6,346 nucleotides of DNA from Oribacterium sp. UBA6992. Lineage in GTDB: Bacteria > Bacillota > Clostridia > Lachnospirales > Lachnospiraceae. Within the stretch, counting starts at the first letter, position 1; each line of letters begins with the position of its first letter. The stretch spans positions 1-6,346 of the forward strand of contig DJXY01000174.1 of the NCBI GenBank assembly GCA_002449915.1, given 5' to 3'. Made by a program: the position numbers and the translations under genes. Below the pieces are notes generated by a model, which had not been told where the DNA came from, ran no database searches, and worked only from the letters and a program-made list of their open reading frames with translations. This document shows positions 1 through 6,345 of the stretch, in pieces.

Positions 1-1434
1 GGAACGGATGACGCGGGTCGCCTCCAGGCCATCCATCCCGGGCATCAGGATATCCATGAGGATGACGTCAAAATTTCCGCGCTCTTTTTTATAGATCTCG
101 ATTGCCTCTGCTCCATCCTTGGCAGTAACTGCGGTCATGCCGCGACGCTCCATAAGCTTCACGCCGATTTCAAGATTAATATCGTTGTCATCCACGATCA
201 GAGCCCGCTTTCCGCTGAAATCCGGACAGGTTTGATCAGATGTATTCTGGTATGCGAGCTGTGCCTCCTCGGAGAGAGGCATGGTCAGCGTCACGGAAAT
301 TCTGGTTCCTCTGGAGGCATCCGATTCTGCAGTAAGTGTGTCAGCCCCCATGGCATTGATATAGCTTTTTAAAATGATAAGGTCAATGTCAATGGATCCA
401 AGATCATCATCAATCTTATCCTTGAGGTAGTCATGCGGCTTAAAGAGCAGACGGAAGCGCTCCTGATCGATGACGATCCCCAGACTTACGACGGAAAACT
501 CAATCGTAACATTTTGCTGGCTGTGCATCAGCTCGCGTGCATGGAGCTCAATCCTGCCTCCCTTTACGGTATAGCTGATTGCACTTTTTAAAAGCTTCAT
601 AAGGATCTGCTGGAGGCAGTGCTGATCCGCCATGACCGTGAGGTCTGTCATGCCCTCTGTCTGCAGGGTGTAGATCAAACCCTTTTCCTGCATAGCATTG
701 GATATATGACGGGAGATTTTTTCCAGTAATCCGTTAATATTGATTTTAACCGGCTGAAGCTCGATTTCATGGCTCGCAATTCCACGGAGATCTAGAATGT
801 CGTTGATTGACTCATTCATATAAGAGCCGGACATGGAAATCTTATGCAGATAATCTTCTATAGAAGAATTGCTTACAAAATCATTTTCCGCAATCCTTGT
901 GAGTCCCAGAATCGAATAAAGCGGTGTGCGTATATTACGACTCATCAAAGTCATAAAAAGATTTTTCTGCCGGATCTCCTGCTGCGCACTTTCCAGAGCA
1001 CTTTCCAGCTCCTTTGTATGATTTACAACGTTTTGAAAGGTATCTGTGATATCATGAATCGTCAAAATAATGATGTCATTATTACGGATAAAGTAAGCTT
1101 CTTTAAGACGTAAGCTGCCGTCCTGGCTTTTGGCAGTATAATGAACCCGATATACGGGAGACTTGTCAAGTGCCTGCTCGATGCTGGAGAGCTTTAAATC
1201 CTTTATAATATTTTCAGGATCCGGATCGGAGGATATATCCATAATATATTTTTTACTGATGTCCTCATAATTAAACCGGATGGACTGCATACGCTTCCAG
1301 TCTGCATTGGTAGAAAAAAGAGTCACTGCAGTCTCTGTAGCCGGGTCAATCTGAATTAGTTCCTCGTAACCATCTGAAAAAAAACGGTCAAAGAGTGAGG
1401 ATTTTTCACTGTCGGTTAAATTAAATTTTACCAT
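1..1434 (-). CDS. PAS / degenerate histidine kinase / receiver hybrid protein (pseudokinase), C-terminus cut by window edge
   Basis: 478 residues are visible; the reading frame runs off position 1, inside the receiver. The ATG at 1434-1432 follows AAAGGA with 10 bases spacing. Order: PAS-like sensor (about 15-135), short coiled linker (137-158), HisKA-like dimerisation helices (158-220), HATPase_c-like fold (265-387), receiver (410 onward). The H-box reads FMTLMSRNIRTPLYSI, so the phospho-accepting His is Arg166 and the next acidic residue is Asn167. The N-box Asn pair is Lys280 and Ser284; the G1 motif DxGxG reads SLGIV (317-321); the G2 glycines are gone (GSIDID, 346-351). Receiver residues D415, D416 and D461 are intact; its switch Thr and Lys lie outside the window. 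By family knowledge this protein should neither bind ATP normally nor autophosphorylate. I infer a signal-integrating scaffold or phosphate acceptor. There are no membrane segments and no frameshift, so it looks like a maintained gene. It is divergent from the CheB-CheR fusion kinase. Confidence 0.9.
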   Translation of the reverse strand, partial: MVKFNLTDSEKSSLFDRFFSDGYEELIQIDPATETAVTLFSTNADWKRMQSIRFNYEDISKKYIMDISSDPDPENIIKDLKLSSIEQALDKSPVYRVHYTAKSQDGSLRLKEAYFIRNNDIIILTIHDITDTFQNVVNHTKELESALESAQQEIRQKNLFMTLMSRNIRTPLYSILGLTRIAENDFVSNSSIEDYLHKISMSGSYMNESINDILDLRGIASHEIELQPVKININGLLEKISRHISNAMQEKGLIYTLQTEGMTDLTVMADQHCLQQILMKLLKSAISYTVKGGRIELHARELMHSQQNVTIEFSVVSLGIVIDQERFRLLFKPHDYLKDKIDDDLGSIDIDLIILKSYINAMGADTLTAESDASRGTRISVTLTMPLSEEAQLAYQNTSDQTCPDFSGKRALIVDDNDINLEIGVKLMERRGMTAVTAKDGAEAIEIYKKERGNFDVILMDILMPGMDGLEATRVIRS

Positions 1435-1444
1435 ATAAATTACA

Positions 1445-1450
1445 TCCTTT
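1445..1450 (-). promoter_or_regulatory. Ribosome binding site of the pseudokinase gene
   Basis: AAAGGA on the minus strand, 10 bases before the ATG at 1434. The same AAAGGATG string precedes the divergent fusion gene, and this supports both start choices. Confidence 0.6.
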
Positions 1451-1458
1451 ACGATCAG

Positions 1459-1480
1459 TGTTTGTGATCAAAAACAAACA
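1459..1480. promoter_or_regulatory. 7-bp inverted repeat in the leader of the minus-strand gene
   Basis: TGTTTGT (1459-1465) and ACAAACA (1474-1480) are a perfect 7-bp dyad around an 8-base centre containing GATC. It lies just downstream of the minus-strand -10 box, at about +6 to +27 of the predicted transcript. It could be an operator or a weak leader hairpin. It is AT-rich, so chance occurrence is possible. Confidence 0.4.
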
Positions 1481-1491
1481 TTTCTTTTGAT

Positions 1492-1520
1492 ATTATAGCG
1501 TTTAATTTGATAACTGAACA
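1492..1520 (-). promoter_or_regulatory. Predicted sigma-A type promoter for the pseudokinase gene
   Basis: On the minus strand a perfect TATAAT (-10, 1497-1492) lies 17 bases from a weak -35, TGTTCA (1520-1515). Transcription would start near 1485, giving a leader of about 50 bases. The -10 is convincing, the -35 only partly matches (3 of 6). Confidence 0.5.
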
Positions 1521-1585
1521 GATGAAACTGCCATTTTACGGAAAAAACTATGTGGAAAAATTCTCTTTTGCACCTTTATTTTCTG

Positions 1586-1614
1586 CTATGGAACCTTTAA
1601 AATAAGTATATAAT
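1586..1614 (+). promoter_or_regulatory. Predicted promoter for the CheB-CheR-kinase fusion gene
   Basis: A perfect TATAAT lies at 1609-1614. The -35 position, 17 bases upstream, reads CTATGG and is poor, so an activator or another contact may be needed. Expected start is near 1621, with a leader of about 48 bases. Confidence 0.45.
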
Positions 1615-1653
1615 CCTGTAAAAAATACACAATCAGGCATAGACGATTATGTG

Positions 1654-1659
1654 AAAGGA
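1654..1659 (+). promoter_or_regulatory. Ribosome binding site that sets the fusion gene start at 1669
   Basis: AAAGGA lies 9 bases before the ATG at 1669. An in-frame GTG at 1651 would add six residues, but it has no Shine-Dalgarno of its own and would place this site inside the coding region. The ATG is therefore preferred. Confidence 0.65.
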
Positions 1660-1668
1660 TGTGAGTTC

Positions 1669-4600
1669 ATGTTGACACAGAAAAAACTTCCATTAAGTAT
1701 GCAGCCAAATTGTGTTGTCGGTATTGGAGCATCTGCCGGGGGATTGGAGGCTCTGCAGCAGTTTCTGACCTTTCTGCCGTCCAATACGGGTATGGCTTTT
1801 GTCATTATCCAGCATCTTGCGCCGGATCATAAAAGTCTGGTTGCGGAGATCCTTAGTAAGTACAGTGCCATGCCGGTTACGGAAATAACGGACGGTATGC
1901 ATGTTGAGCGAAATCATGTTTATATGATTCCACCCAAATATAATGTTGAGATCGAAGCGGATGTTTTAAGACTTAAAGAATATGATTCTACCATTATTAA
2001 CCATCCGATTGATATATTTTTCCGTTCGCTGGCAAGCTCTTATGAAAATCGTTCTGTAGCGGTGATTCTGTCCGGTACCGGATCTGACGGTACCAATGGC
2101 ATCCGTTCCATTAAGGAGCAGAATGGCATGATCATCGTACAGACACCGGAGTCAGCTAAATTTGATGGGATGCCGCGTAATGCGATTGCAACTGGTTTTG
2201 CGGATCTGGTGCAGAACCCGGAGTCCATTGCAAGAGAAATGGCACATATCGCTGTTTCCATGATGGATGCCAGCAGTAAGCTGCAGCTGTCGGATCAGGA
2301 CCTGATGGCACAGGTATTTGCGATTCTTAAAAATATAACCAATATTAATTATACGTATTATAAGCAGACGACGATCCTGCGCAGGATTGAGCGCCGGCTT
2401 GTGGTTACGCATAACCGGAATTTGAGAGAATATGTGACCTATCTTAATAATAATCCGGAGGAAGCAAAAATCCTTGCTAAGGAAGTGCTGATCGGAGTCA
2501 CATCGTTTTTCCGGGATCCGGAATACTTTGAGGTGCTTAAGGAAACGGTACTGAAGCAGCTGTTAAGAGATGCGCCCAAGGAAAAGCAGATCAGAGTCTG
2601 GGTTGCGGGCTGCTCCACCGGTGAGGAGGCGTATTCCATTGCGATTCTGCTTATGGAGGCAATGGAGGAGCTGGATATCCGGAGAGACGTTAAAATATTT
2701 GCAACTGATCTGGATGCAGATGCCATTGCAACTGCGGTAAGGGGAGTGTATGGAGATAATATCATTGAGGATGTCTCTGTAAACCGGCTGTCCAAATATT
2801 TTTCCCGGAAGGGTAATAAATATGTGATCCACCATGATATCCGGAAGATGATCATTTTTGCGCAGCATAATGTATTTCAGGATCCGCCATTTGGCAAGCT
2901 GGATCTGATCAGCTGCAGAAATGTGCTGATCTATTTCCAGACGGTGCTGCAGAGGACAATTTTTGCTATTTTCCATATGGCACTCAATGACCATGGATAT
3001 CTTTTTCTGGGAAGGTCGGAGTCTGTCATTGATTATGATGATGTGTTCCGGGTACTGTGCGCAAATGAAAAGATTTTCATTCACAATACCTCCGGCAAGG
3101 CTCCGGCTCATGAGCGCTTTAACTACTCAATGCAGAATGTGGAGAGTTCCCTGGAGCCGATTCAGATCCAGAAGATGGAGGACGATGCCGAGGTTCAGTA
3201 TAAAACCAATGACCTGGATACTTCGATCCTGGAAGCACTGATGCCGGCATCGGTGCTTGTGAATGAAAAAAATGAGCTGAACCGAACCTATGGAGACTGC
3301 TCCAAGTTCCTGTCGATCCCGACCGGAGCTGCGACACTGGATATTTTCCAGCTGATCCGGACGGATCTTAAAATCGCGGTTTCCACAGTGCTTCGTGATG
3401 CCCGTCAGACCAAACACAAGGTAAGCTACGACTCTCTGCCGGTACAGCTGGAAGATGCGCCGGAGTATATCTCCATCATAGCGCAGCCGATTTTTGATCA
3501 TAATGGGCAGCAGACCAGCTTTATGGCGATTTCCTTCCTGAGAGGGAAGCGGGAGCTGTCCGGAGACGTCCGTAAATTCCAGATTGATACGGCAGCAGCC
3601 CAGCGTATTTCCAATCTTGAGCAGGAGCTTAAAATTACCAAGGATAATCTGCGGCAGACCGTTACGGAGCTGGAGTCGGTAAATGCCGAGCTGCAGGCTG
3701 CCAATGAGGAGCTGCTGACTGCCAATGAGGAGCTGCAGTCCTCCAATGAGGAGCTGCAGTCCGTAAATGAGGAGCTGTATACCGTAAATTCGGAGTATCA
3801 GTCCAAGGTTACGGAGCTTGCCGGTCTCAATGATGACATGGCAAATTTCCTGTCGACCACATTAGTCGGGATACTGATGGTAGACCAGAATCTCAATATC
3901 CGTAAATTTACAGAGTATATTTCGGATGAGTTTAATGTTGCAGATCAGGATGTGGGCAGATCCCTCCGGTACATTGCATATAATTTCGGCACGATCGATC
4001 TCATCAAACAGTGCAGGCAGGTTTTAAAGACGATGAATGCAATCGAGCAGCATTGCACGTCGATTGCCGGTAAGACCTATCTGATCCGTATTGCGCCATA
4101 CCTGACCAGGGAAACCATTGCCAAGGATAATGCGGATGCAGTAAAGGAAACGGGTAAAAAGAAGCTGCAGGGGCTGGTTATTACCTTTGTAGATACGACA
4201 AAGCAGGTGGATGATCAGGAGCAGATTGACGAGATGGCCAAGGCACTCCGGCAGGCGGTAAAGTCCAGTCAGGAGAAGGAGACCTTCCTCTCTCATATGT
4301 CGCATGACATGCGGACACCTATGACGGCAATTCTCGGTTTGACAGAGCTTAGTCTCCGGGAGAAAAATCTTCCGGCAGAGGTGAAGGATAATCTGGAGAA
4401 GATTCAGACATCCAGCCAGTATCTGGTTGGTCTTATGGAAGAAATCCTGGAAACCAGCAAGATCAACGCAGGTAAGGTTGTATCCGTCAGTACCGCGGTA
4501 AAGGAGGAGACCGTCTTTAATTCTGTTGCAACGATCATCAGTGAGCAGGCAAGAGACAATCATCAGATCTTTGATCTGGATGTGGAGGGCTGCCAGAACC

Positions 4601-5412
4601 GGTATGTTTTGATGGATCAGCAGCATGTGGAACGGATCCTCATGAATCTTTTGTCCAACAGCCTGAAATTTACACCGGAAAATGGCAGGATTTCGCTGAT
4701 TATTAACGTGGATTATCACGATGGCAAGGCATTCCATACCTATATTGTAAAGGATAATGGTATCGGAATTTCCGAGAGTTTCCAGGCAAGGATGTTCCTG
4801 CCATTTGAACAGGACAGTGTGGACGGTGAACACCATGATGGTACGGGACTTGGACTTTACATCTGCAAGAACCTGGTGGAACTGCTTGGTGGCACGATTG
4901 ACTGCACCAGTGAAGTTGGTAATGGCACAACCTTTATTGTGAAACTTAGCTACAGCATTGCGACAGATGAGCAGATCGAGCTTCAGACGCATCGCACGGA
5001 GACATATGAGGATCAGGTGCTGTATGGCAAAAACGTCCTGCTGGCGGAGGATAACCATATCAACGCCGAGGTCATTATCAAGATTCTAAATACCAAGGGA
5101 ATCCATAGTGAGCTTGCAAGAGATGGACAGGAGGTTGTGGATCTGTATAAGAGCCGCGGACCGTACCACTATCAGGCAATCCTTATGGACCTGATGATGC
5201 CTGTAAAGGATGGAGAGGAGGCGGCCAAGGAAATCCGCAGTTCTGGACTGGAAGATTCGGAATCAATCCCGATTATTGCACTCACTGCAGATGTGACGGA
5301 TGACGTTGAAACACGCTGCAGAGACGCAGGTATGAATTACTGCATCAGCAAACCGATTGATGCGGAGGATCTTTTCTATCATTTTGCAGAAGCATTTGAG
5401 CATAAAAAGTAA
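1669..5412 (+). CDS. CheB-CheR-PAS-histidine kinase-receiver fusion protein
   Basis: 1247 residues, no signal peptide or membrane segment, so cytoplasmic. Domains: CheB methylesterase (about 13-195) with triad S22 (GIGASAGG), H49 (IIQHLAPDH) and D140 (LSGTGSDG); CheR methyltransferase (about 212-472) with TSFFRDP (R282), S-adenosylmethionine motif AGCSTGEEA (313-321), ATDL D347 and CRNVLIYF (416-423); PAS-like region (515-625); heptad coiled coil (640-722); second PAS of the CheR-associated type (723-845); HisKA with SHDMRTP (H879); HATPase_c with N993/N997, DNGIGI (1029-1034), FLPFEQ and GTGLGL (1058-1063); receiver with E1127, D1128, phospho-acceptor D1174, T1206 and K1228. By homology it demethylates or deamidates and methylates glutamates of a receptor-like partner and feeds a phosphorelay. 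The CheB part lacks its usual N-terminal receiver. The combination is known in databases, but its partner is usually unidentified. An HPt gene follows directly. Confidence 0.95.
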   Translation: MLTQKKLPLSMQPNCVVGIGASAGGLEALQQFLTFLPSNTGMAFVIIQHLAPDHKSLVAEILSKYSAMPVTEITDGMHVERNHVYMIPPKYNVEIEADVLRLKEYDSTIINHPIDIFFRSLASSYENRSVAVILSGTGSDGTNGIRSIKEQNGMIIVQTPESAKFDGMPRNAIATGFADLVQNPESIAREMAHIAVSMMDASSKLQLSDQDLMAQVFAILKNITNINYTYYKQTTILRRIERRLVVTHNRNLREYVTYLNNNPEEAKILAKEVLIGVTSFFRDPEYFEVLKETVLKQLLRDAPKEKQIRVWVAGCSTGEEAYSIAILLMEAMEELDIRRDVKIFATDLDADAIATAVRGVYGDNIIEDVSVNRLSKYFSRKGNKYVIHHDIRKMIIFAQHNVFQDPPFGKLDLISCRNVLIYFQTVLQRTIFAIFHMALNDHGYLFLGRSESVIDYDDVFRVLCANEKIFIHNTSGKAPAHERFNYSMQNVESSLEPIQIQKMEDDAEVQYKTNDLDTSILEALMPASVLVNEKNELNRTYGDCSKFLSIPTGAATLDIFQLIRTDLKIAVSTVLRDARQTKHKVSYDSLPVQLEDAPEYISIIAQPIFDHNGQQTSFMAISFLRGKRELSGDVRKFQIDTAAAQRISNLEQELKITKDNLRQTVTELESVNAELQAANEELLTANEELQSSNEELQSVNEELYTVNSEYQSKVTELAGLNDDMANFLSTTLVGILMVDQNLNIRKFTEYISDEFNVADQDVGRSLRYIAYNFGTIDLIKQCRQVLKTMNAIEQHCTSIAGKTYLIRIAPYLTRETIAKDNADAVKETGKKKLQGLVITFVDTTKQVDDQEQIDEMAKALRQAVKSSQEKETFLSHMSHDMRTPMTAILGLTELSLREKNLPAEVKDNLEKIQTSSQYLVGLMEEILETSKINAGKVVSVSTAVKEETVFNSVATIISEQARDNHQIFDLDVEGCQNRYVLMDQQHVERILMNLLSNSLKFTPENGRISLIINVDYHDGKAFHTYIVKDNGIGISESFQARMFLPFEQDSVDGEHHDGTGLGLYICKNLVELLGGTIDCTSEVGNGTTFIVKLSYSIATDEQIELQTHRTETYEDQVLYGKNVLLAEDNHINAEVIIKILNTKGIHSELARDGQEVVDLYKSRGPYHYQAILMDLMMPVKDGEEAAKEIRSSGLEDSESIPIIALTADVTDDVETRCRDAGMNYCISKPIDAEDLFYHFAEAFEHKK
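3682..3807 (+). repeat. Six imperfect 21-bp tandem repeats encoding heptads (signalling coiled coil)
   Basis: Residues 672-713 of the fusion protein are six seven-residue units of the form NEELQSx, with Asn and Leu at fixed positions (for example NEELQSS, NEELQSV, NEELYTV). The DNA repeats too, with AATGAGGAGCTGCAGTCC-like units. This coiled coil is a hallmark of CheB/CheR/PAS proteins and probably carries conformational signals from the methylation and PAS domains to the kinase. Confidence 0.85.
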
Positions 5413-5422
5413 GATGAAAAAC

Positions 5423-5428
5423 GGGGAG
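5423..5428 (+). promoter_or_regulatory. Ribosome binding site that decides the TTG start of the HPt gene
   Basis: GGGGAG lies 8 bases before the TTG at 5437. The only nearby ATG (5414) is out of frame and closes after eight codons. TTG is therefore the likely start. Confidence 0.6.
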
Positions 5429-5436
5429 AATAATCA

Positions 5437-5817
5437 TTGACAGTAATAGACACCCTGGCAGCCTGGAGTGCGGATCCGGAATCCGCACTCCGAAGGCTTG
5501 CCGATGATCAGGAGTTTTATATCCACCTTCTAAAAGAGTTTGTACAGGATCCTGCTTTGGAGCGCCTCAGACTGGCATTGAATAGAAAACAGTATCAGAA
5601 AGCATTTCTCAATGCACATGAGCTCAAGGGAGTTGCGGCAAATCTGAGTCTTACTCCGCTTGTACAGAGTCTCTCCCGGATGGTAGAGGATCTAAGGGGG
5701 CAAACCACCCCGGGTCCGGAATTTCAGGAGCACTTTATCAAAATGACCACAGATCTTGATGAACTACGGCTGATTTTAAGAGAGGCAGATATTAATAACA
5801 AAAGTCAGGCCGAATAA
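5437..5817 (+). CDS. Free-standing HPt phosphotransfer protein
   Basis: 126 residues, about the size of a single HPt four-helix domain. The signature AHELKGVAANLSL (60-72) carries the phospho-accepting H61, matching the family pattern AHxLKG. No kinase, receiver or membrane segment is present. It starts 24 bases after the fusion kinase stop, so the two are almost certainly cotranscribed. By family knowledge it takes phosphate from a receiver, here most simply D1174 of the fusion kinase, and passes it to another receiver. The divergent pseudokinase receiver (D461) is the nearest candidate, though this is inference; a distant response regulator is equally possible. The TTG start suggests modest translation. 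The last residues (about 117-126) are polar and probably disordered. No clear terminator follows. Confidence 0.88.
   Translation: MTVIDTLAAWSADPESALRRLADDQEFYIHLLKEFVQDPALERLRLALNRKQYQKAFLNAHELKGVAANLSLTPLVQSLSRMVEDLRGQTTPGPEFQEHFIKMTTDLDELRLILREADINNKSQAE
5465..5491 (+). repeat. Perfect 11-bp inverted repeat inside the start of the HPt gene
   Basis: GGAGTGCGGAT (5465-5475) and ATCCGCACTCC (5481-5491) flank a 5-base loop CCGGA. It begins 28 bases after the first base of the TTG codon and encodes WSADPESALR. It would make a stable RNA hairpin. No T-run follows, so it is not a standard intrinsic terminator. Confidence 0.75.
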
Positions 5818-5822
5818 AAGGC

Positions 5823-5840
5823 TTGTATAGTTAAATACAA
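5823..5840 (+). repeat. Short 6-bp dyad just after the HPt stop
   Basis: TTGTAT and ATACAA around a 6-base loop, starting 6 bases after the HPt stop. It is AT-rich with no following T-run. It is too weak to call a terminator, but it is the only stem right after the gene. Confidence 0.3.
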
Positions 5841-5846
5841 TAGATG

Positions 5847-5917
5847 CTATATTTGACAAACTATTTTACTATAGGTAATCATGGGATTATAGTAGCTTTG
5901 TACCAAATAGATAGTTT
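5847..5917. repeat. Nested imperfect dyads in the HPt-citD intergenic region
   Basis: TACTATA (5867-5873) pairs with TATAGTA (5888-5894), with an additional ATC/GAT inside. Outside it CTATATTTGACAAA (5847-5860) is roughly complementary to TTTGTACCAAATAGATAG (5897-5914). AAACTAT (5858-5864) can alternatively pair with ATAGTTT (5911-5917). The left arm contains a perfect TTGACA (5853-5858) but no good -10 at 16-18 bases. Possible operator or weak terminator; function unknown. Confidence 0.35.
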
Positions 5918-5943
5918 TATTCTAGCGCAGACTAGATTATAAT
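5915..5943 (+). promoter_or_regulatory. Candidate promoter for the citrate lyase operon
   Basis: TATAAT (5938-5943) is a perfect -10. The -35 position at 17 bases reads TTTTAT and is weak. Transcription would start near 5950, leaving a leader of about 96 bases before citD. A small dyad TCTAG/CTAGA (5921-5925, 5932-5936) sits in the spacer and could be an operator. Confidence 0.4.
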
Positions 5944-5956
5944 TACTAATAGTTGT

Positions 5957-5978
5957 GTAACATTTTTTGAAATGTCAC
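5957..5978 (+). promoter_or_regulatory. Dyad in the citD leader
   Basis: ACATTT (5960-5965) and AAATGT (5970-5975) form a 6-bp stem with loop TTTG, extended by GT/AC after one mismatch. It lies close to the expected transcript start, so it could be an operator or a leader hairpin. Confidence 0.3.
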
Positions 5979-6006
5979 TTGTAAAACGTGGTAACAATTG
6001 GATAGC

Positions 6007-6026
6007 AGAACCAGGAAAACGGTTCT
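6007..6026 (+). promoter_or_regulatory. Leader hairpin upstream of the citD ribosome binding site
   Basis: AGAACC (6007-6012) and GGTTCT (6021-6026) form a perfect 6-bp stem with the 8-base loop AGGAAAAC. It ends 7 bases before the Shine-Dalgarno AGGAGG (6034-6039). A GGA in the loop plus a GGA in the Shine-Dalgarno resembles CsrA-controlled leaders, but this is speculative. Confidence 0.35.
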
Positions 6027-6045
6027 CTACACAAGGAGGGATACT

Positions 6046-6345
6046 ATGGAAATTAAGAAACCTGCTGTTGCAGGCACGATGGAATCCAGTGACTGTCAGG
6101 TTACTGTGGAGCCGGGAGATGGAAAGATTGATTTCACTCTGGACAGTGCAGTAGCTCATCAGTTCGGAAATCAGATCCGCAAGGTAGCCTTTGAGACCCT
6201 TAAGAATCTCGGCGTGGACAATGTAAAGATCTCCATTGTCGATAAGGGTGCGCTTGACTGCACAATTAAGGCAAGGATCGAGGGAGCGGTTTATCGTTCT
6301 GTTGACCAGTACAAGAACTTACCATGGGGAGGTGCAATCAGATGA
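6046..6345 (+). CDS. citD: Citrate lyase acyl carrier protein (gamma subunit)
   Basis: 99 residues, the usual CitD length. It begins MEIKKPAVAGTMESSD, matching the family start KxxxPAVAGTxES, and carries the late signature DKGALDCTIKARIE (66-79). Ser14 is the expected attachment site of the 2'-(5''-triphosphoribosyl)-3'-dephospho-CoA arm. In the citrate lyase complex CitD carries acetyl and citryl groups between CitF (transferase) and CitE (lyase), splitting citrate into acetate and oxaloacetate in the cytoplasm during anaerobic citrate use. The ATG at 6046 follows AGGAGG (6034-6039) by 6 bases; an in-frame TTG at 5998 lacks a site and would extend beyond the family start. The stop TGA overlaps an ATG (ATGA), suggesting translational coupling to the next cit gene. 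No citC is seen before it. Confidence 0.95.
   Translation: MEIKKPAVAGTMESSDCQVTVEPGDGKIDFTLDSAVAHQFGNQIRKVAFETLKNLGVDNVKISIVDKGALDCTIKARIEGAVYRSVDQYKNLPWGGAIR

Noticed and set aside
844..1113. 89-codon plus-strand frame
   Set aside because: It is antisense to the HisKA and PAS linker of the minus-strand gene, whose translation gives clear domain motifs.
1651..1668. GTG at 1651 as the start of the fusion gene
   Set aside because: No ribosome site precedes it, and AAAGGA inside this stretch is well spaced for the ATG at 1669.
4024..5058. 344-codon open frame on the minus strand
   Set aside because: It lies wholly within the kinase and receiver region of the fusion gene, which has intact motifs. 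The antisense product is rich in Cys, His and Leu with no recognisable domain, and has no convincing ribosome site.
5414..5440. Small peptide starting at ATG 5414
   Set aside because: It encodes only eight residues before a stop, and its start lies upstream of the ribosome site that serves the HPt TTG.
5465..5491. Intrinsic terminator inside the HPt gene
   Set aside because: The stem is perfect but no T-run follows, and the reading frame continues through a complete HPt domain.
5853..5881. Promoter based on the perfect TTGACA
   Set aside because: The bases 16-18 downstream (GTAATC, TAATCA, AATCAT) do not resemble a -10 box. The nearest TATAGT is 29 bases away.
5979..5997. Catabolite (cre) operator before citD, TTGTAAAACGTGGTAACAA
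   Set aside because: It resembles the cre pattern, but the central CG is one base out of register with the TG half, so the consensus fails.
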